Shown here one piece after another: positions 14,473-17,019 of a stretch of DNA of 17,019 bases. The DNA is from WS-2 sp964650245. Lineage in GTDB: Bacteria; Eisenbacteria; RBG-16-71-46. How positions within the stretch are numbered: position 1 is the first letter of the stretch; the number at the start of each line of letters is the position of its first letter. Where the stretch lies: contig CAZYQK010000066.1 of the NCBI GenBank assembly GCA_964650245.1, positions 1 through 17,019 of the forward strand, written 5' to 3'. Position numbers and translations under genes: made by a program. The notes beneath the pieces are model-generated. The model saw only the letters and a program-made list of their open reading frames with translations. It was not told the origin of the DNA and did not search any database.

Positions 14473-14888
14473 CTCGGAGGCGGGCGGATCCCGCCACCTC
14501 CGCTCGAGTTGCCCGCGGGTCCCGCCGGGTTCTTCACCAGCGCCACCAGCACCACCGCCACCAGCACGCCGGCGCCGACCAGCCCGGTGTGGGTCCAGTC
14601 GATCCCGCGCACCCACATCGTCGCGATCTGCTCGTGCGAGAATCCGAGCGTCACGAACTCTTCGACCCGGGTCTCGAGCTCGCGGCGCCGGAATCCGACC
14701 AGGCTATCGGCCGTGAAGCTCGCGTAATCGAACTCGTAGAGCAGCCCATCGCCGGTCACGATCCTTACGTGATCGCGCTGCGAGCGCGCCGTGTACTCGC
14801 CCCGCGGGATCTCGCGCAGCGTCGTGCAGCCCGTTCCCAGCACCCACAAACCGCACGCCCCCGCCCGCAGGACGCGGTTCACCCGCAT
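14469..14888 (-). CDS. probable lipoprotein with C-terminal membrane helix, unknown
   Basis: The product has 139 residues from ATG at 14888, with GGAGG at 7-base spacing. The N-terminus (MRVNRVLRAGACGLWVLGTGC) looks like a lipoprotein signal with Cys21. The lipobox is imperfect, since Leu sits at -4 rather than -3. Residues 40-75 (VRIVTGDGLLYEFDYASF, ADSLVGFRRREL) look like a small beta domain such as those that sense or bind at the envelope. A membrane helix lies at about 101-118, and the end is Gly/Pro-rich. It does not match a family I can name. Its TAG overlaps the TAG of the plus-strand gene. The 130 bases upstream (14889-15018) show no gene and no convincing promoter. Confidence 0.68.
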   Translation of the reverse strand: MRVNRVLRAGACGLWVLGTGCTTLREIPRGEYTARSQRDHVRIVTGDGLLYEFDYASFTADSLVGFRRRELETRVEEFVTLGFSHEQIATMWVRGIDWTHTGLVGAGVLVAVVLVALVKNPAGPAGNSSGGGGIRPPPS

Positions 14889-15018
14889 TCGGAACCCTCC
14901 GCCGGTGGTGGACTTCCGCCCGATCATCGCGTCTACGCGCGGCGAGCATAGCCGAATCGGCGCCGGCGCGCCTCGGGCAGGTCGCCTGGCCCGCCCCAAC
15001 CCGCCCCACGTCCGGCCG

Positions 15019-15357
15019 TCAGCACCAGTAGAGGATGCGGCCGCAGCTCTCGCACATCGTGAGGGAGTCGCCGGTGCCGGGGGCGGCCGACGTGGGCAGC
15101 GTGACGAAGCAGCCGAGGCACACCCGGTCGCGCACCGCCACCACCGCGCGACCGTAGCGCTGCAGCGCGCGCTCGTAGAATTGGAGCCAGCGGCGATCGA
15201 GCTCGGCCAGCAGCTTCGCCCGGACGCGTTCGAGCGGCGCCGTCTCGCGCGGAGTGAAGCCGAGCTTCTTCAGGCGCGCGCGCGAAGCCGCGTCGCCCAG
15301 CTCTCGAAGCATGAGGTCCACATCGTGGAGCTCGAGCAGCGCGAGCGCCGTGCTCAC
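15019..15357 (-). CDS. short C4 zinc-ribbon protein (zf-RING_7 type)
   Basis: The product has 112 residues. The C-terminus carries a four-cysteine zinc ribbon: Cys80, Cys83 (CLGC) and Cys102, Cys105 (CESC), followed by GRILYW. This ending is typical of the CT398/zf-RING_7 family of nucleic-acid-binding zinc-ribbon proteins. Those usually have a long N-terminal coiled coil of about 150-170 residues; here only about 75 residues precede the ribbon (LLELHDVDLMLREL and a charged helical stretch), so the coiled coil is shortened. The GTG start overlaps the EIIA-like stop as GTGA with GAGG 7 bases upstream, so the two are co-translated. The role is unknown; RNA or ribosome binding is a guess. Confidence 0.85.
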   Translation of the reverse strand: MSTALALLELHDVDLMLRELGDAASRARLKKLGFTPRETAPLERVRAKLLAELDRRWLQFYERALQRYGRAVVAVRDRVCLGCFVTLPTSAAPGTGDSLTMCESCGRILYWC

Positions 15358-15821
15358 GGCAGCGCCTCGCGCATCAGGGCGGCTACCGCGTCGAGACCGG
15401 TCGCGTCCAGGAGTTTCTGGCGGTTGCGCTGGTGCCGGGTCGCGGCGACCGCTCTCCCGACCAGGTCGTGGTGGGCCTCCTCGCTCGATTCCGAGGTGGA
15501 GAGCGCCAGCACGATGAGCTGCACCTCCGCCCGGTCGGGGGCGCCCCAGTCCACGCCGCGCAGCGAGCGCGCCACCACCAGCCGCGCATCGACCACCGCC
15601 AGCGACCGCGCGTTGGGGACCGCCACGCCCTTGCCGATCGCGGACCCGCACACGTGCTCGCGCCGAAGCAGCGTCTCGAGCAGCAACTCTCGATCGCGCA
15701 CCGCTCCCGAGCGGTGAGCGGCGTCCACCAGCTCGAGGAGGATGGTTTCCTTGCGTCTGGGTCTGAGGTCCGGGATGAAGAGCGAGGAGTAGATGACCGA
15801 AGGGACCAGCACCGTCGTCAT
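15354..15821 (-). CDS. PTS EIIA (fructose/PtsN-type) domain protein lacking the phospho-histidine
   Basis: The product has 155 residues, the size of one EIIA-Fru/PtsN domain. Recognisable parts are VDAAHRSGAVRDRELLLETLLRRE (32-55), the active-site loop AIGKGVAVPNARS (61-73), LVVARSLRGVDWGA (81-94), VQLIVLALST (100-109) and EEAHHDLVGRAVA (114-126). In working EIIA proteins the loop reads PHA or PHG and the His accepts phosphate from HPr; here it is Asn70. The protein therefore probably acts as a phosphorylation-independent regulator. No EI, HPr or transporter is nearby. The ATG at 15821 has GGAGG 11 bases upstream, a long spacing. The 62-base gap before it shows no clear promoter. Confidence 0.85.
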   Translation of the reverse strand: MTTVLVPSVIYSSLFIPDLRPRRKETILLELVDAAHRSGAVRDRELLLETLLRREHVCGSAIGKGVAVPNARSLAVVDARLVVARSLRGVDWGAPDRAEVQLIVLALSTSESSEEAHHDLVGRAVAATRHQRNRQKLLDATGLDAVAALMREALP

Positions 15822-15883
15822 CGGTTTCAAGTCCTCCGCTGACGTCCCGGAGACTAGCAGAAGCCGCGACGCACCCGCCAGCA

Positions 15884-16438
15884 TTACCCGCCGGCGGCGT
15901 CGGGGCGCCGCGCCCTCGCCGGTCGAGCCCGCGCGGCCAGCCACGCGCACAGCGCGCCGACCGCAGCGCCAGCCGCCACGTCACCCGGGTAATGACGGTT
16001 GAGATACAGGCGCGAGAACGCGACCAGCGCCGCGAGCAGCCACCACCCCGGGGCGAGGCGGCGCCAGCGCCGGCTCAAGACCCAGGCGAGCGCCGCGGCA
16101 TTGGCGGCATGGCTCGACGGAAACGACGAGTTGGCGCGCCGGCGTTCACCGTCCGGGCGCTGGCGGTTCACCGACCACTTGCCCGCCTCCACCACCGCGT
16201 TGGCGGGAACCACGGCGAGCAGCGCCAGCTTCACCGTCGCCGGACCGGCCGCGGCGTCGAACAGCGCGATCGCGAGCAACCCTCCCAGCACCAGCGTCGG
16301 ATGACCGAGCCGGGTGGCGAGCCGCATCGACGGCTCGAGCTCCGGCCGGCGCGCCTCCTGCACTGCACTCTGGAGGTCGTGATCCAGCCGCGCGAGGGAC
16401 GCAAACAGGCCGACCAGCAGCAGGATGCGCGCGCTCAC
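15884..16438 (-). CDS. PAP2-family membrane phosphatase
   Basis: The product has 184 residues with about five hydrophobic helices. All three PAP2 motifs are present: K-x6-RP as KWSVNRQRP (87-95), PSSH (107-110, in the place of PSGH) and SRLYLNRHYPGD (142-153) with catalytic His149. These enzymes remove phosphate from lipid phosphates such as undecaprenyl diphosphate or phosphatidate at the outer face of the membrane. The substrate is not decided by sequence. The GTG start overlaps the stop of the BatE-like gene as GTGA with GAAGG just upstream. Confidence 0.92.
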   Translation of the reverse strand: MSARILLLVGLFASLARLDHDLQSAVQEARRPELEPSMRLATRLGHPTLVLGGLLAIALFDAAAGPATVKLALLAVVPANAVVEAGKWSVNRQRPDGERRRANSSFPSSHAANAAALAWVLSRRWRRLAPGWWLLAALVAFSRLYLNRHYPGDVAAGAAVGALCAWLAARARPARARRPDAAGG

Positions 16439-17019
16439 GTGGCCTTCACCGCGATCAGGACGCGCCCCGGGAGCCAGCCCTCGATCCCGCGCCCGGCCTC
16501 CACCCGGACCCGTTCCCCGGAGCGCGCGAGCACGCGCACGACCTGCCCGGGCTCGAGCTCGAGCCCCGGCCCCAGCAGCGTGGCCGAGGACCCCAGCACG
16601 GCGACCGGGGCGCGCGCCGAGCGCCAGTCCTCAACCGGACCGATAGCTGCGCATCCGGCCGCCAGGGCCAGCGCCAGGAAGGCCGCGCCGCGCCGCGGCC
16701 ACAGGGGGCCCGCACCGAGCGCCAGGATCAGTGCAGCAGCTGCCCATTCCAGCCGCCGCACCGGCCAGCGCGGACTGGAGGCGCCGCTCAAGCCGCCCAC
16801 CTCCCGCACCCGCTCCTCCACCCACGAGAGCGCGGGATCGCGGGACTCTGTGAACCTTCCGCGCACCACCCACGCGGCGGCCGGTCCCACCGCGCCGGTG
16901 CGCACCTCGGTCCAGGCCAGCCGCGCGGCCAGCCCCGGGGCGCGCGCGCCGCGCTCCCACAGGCCGAGCCAGGCGCGGCCCGCTCGCTCGAGGTCGCCGC
17001 CGCGCGCCGCCGCGTCCGC
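16435..17019 (-). CDS. BatE-like TPR/SH3 protein, C-terminal part (cut by window edge)
   Basis: The frame is open to the window end, giving 194 residues without a start. The order is a TPR-like helical part (1-70, with GGDLERAGRAWLGLWERG and LAARLAWTEVRTG), two membrane helices (about 91-106 and 111-126), then a bacterial SH3 domain (about 138-192, with VVRVLARSGERVRVEAG and IEGWLPGRVL). TPR repeats, paired helices and a final SH3 domain match BatE of the Bat (aerotolerance) operons. Those operons also encode MoxR ATPase and von Willebrand factor A-domain proteins, which would be expected just outside the window. An internal GTG at 16905 is not the true start. Confidence 0.6.
   Translation of the reverse strand, partial: ADAAARGGDLERAGRAWLGLWERGARAPGLAARLAWTEVRTGAVGPAAAWVVRGRFTESRDPALSWVEERVREVGGLSGASSPRWPVRRLEWAAAALILALGAGPLWPRRGAAFLALALAAGCAAIGPVEDWRSARAPVAVLGSSATLLGPGLELEPGQVVRVLARSGERVRVEAGRGIEGWLPGRVLIAVKAT

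Noticed and set aside
14118..14951. A 277-codon plus-strand frame starting at ATG 14118
   Set aside because: Its product is Arg/Ala low-complexity and crosses the lipoprotein gene; the adjacent frame encodes a signal peptide and a YfiM-like domain.
1..17019. Very frequent CTCGAG hexamers
   Set aside because: They mostly follow the common Leu-Glu codon pair CTC GAG, and the word is its own reverse complement; no clustering suggested a separate signal.

Overview
The window is GC-rich DNA (a hand count of 6001-6060 gives 49 of 60 G/C) and densely packed. It comes from a bacterial chromosome that is almost certainly diderm, because it encodes apolipoprotein N-acyltransferase and a lipoprotein-like protein. 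Gene content and protein style resemble uncultured GC-rich phyla such as Eisenbacteria/Eiseniibacteriota or Gemmatimonadota. That placement is an impression and is not proven here. Eighteen genes and one small ORF can be supported. All lie on the minus strand except one short gene at 14122-14472, so the window reads right to left. No rRNA, tRNA, CRISPR array, insertion sequence or phage gene was seen.

In transcription order, the right end holds the 3' part of a TPR/SH3 protein like BatE. It is followed by a PAP2 phosphatase, a PTS EIIA-like protein whose phospho-histidine position is Asn, and a short zinc-ribbon protein. Next come a probable lipoprotein and, convergent with it, the only plus-strand gene, a YfiM-like exported protein. 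The RNA and translation block is cca (tRNA nucleotidyltransferase), a long-chain polyprenyl diphosphate synthase with its own promoter, rsfS and argS. A PfkB-family kinase and a conserved protein of unknown function follow.

The region 7475-7709 is the longest stretch without a conventional gene (about 235 bp). It is lower in GC (70 of 120 over 7561-7680). It holds a 24-codon ORF for an amphipathic peptide, a ribosome-binding site set inside a hairpin loop that can also pair with an upstream segment, and a strong GC hairpin followed by a candidate promoter. This is the best candidate for something undescribed.

The left part holds a membrane HD-GYP protein overlapping purM, a sigma-54 activator with no regulatory domain, a Gfo/Idh/MocA oxidoreductase with two altered catalytic residues, lnt, asd behind a good promoter, and the start of an EcfT-like membrane protein cut by the window edge.

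Two patterns recur. First, genes are coupled by 4-5 base stop/start overlaps (ATGA, GTGA, TGATG). Second, the few real gaps carry sigma-70-type promoters with a near-perfect TTGACA and a 17-18 bp spacer. Four enzymes also depart from family signatures at key residues: ArgRS (HxGH is NVVN), the CCA enzyme (DxD is CFD), the Gfo protein (Lys to Arg, His to Gln) and the EIIA-like protein (His to Asn).
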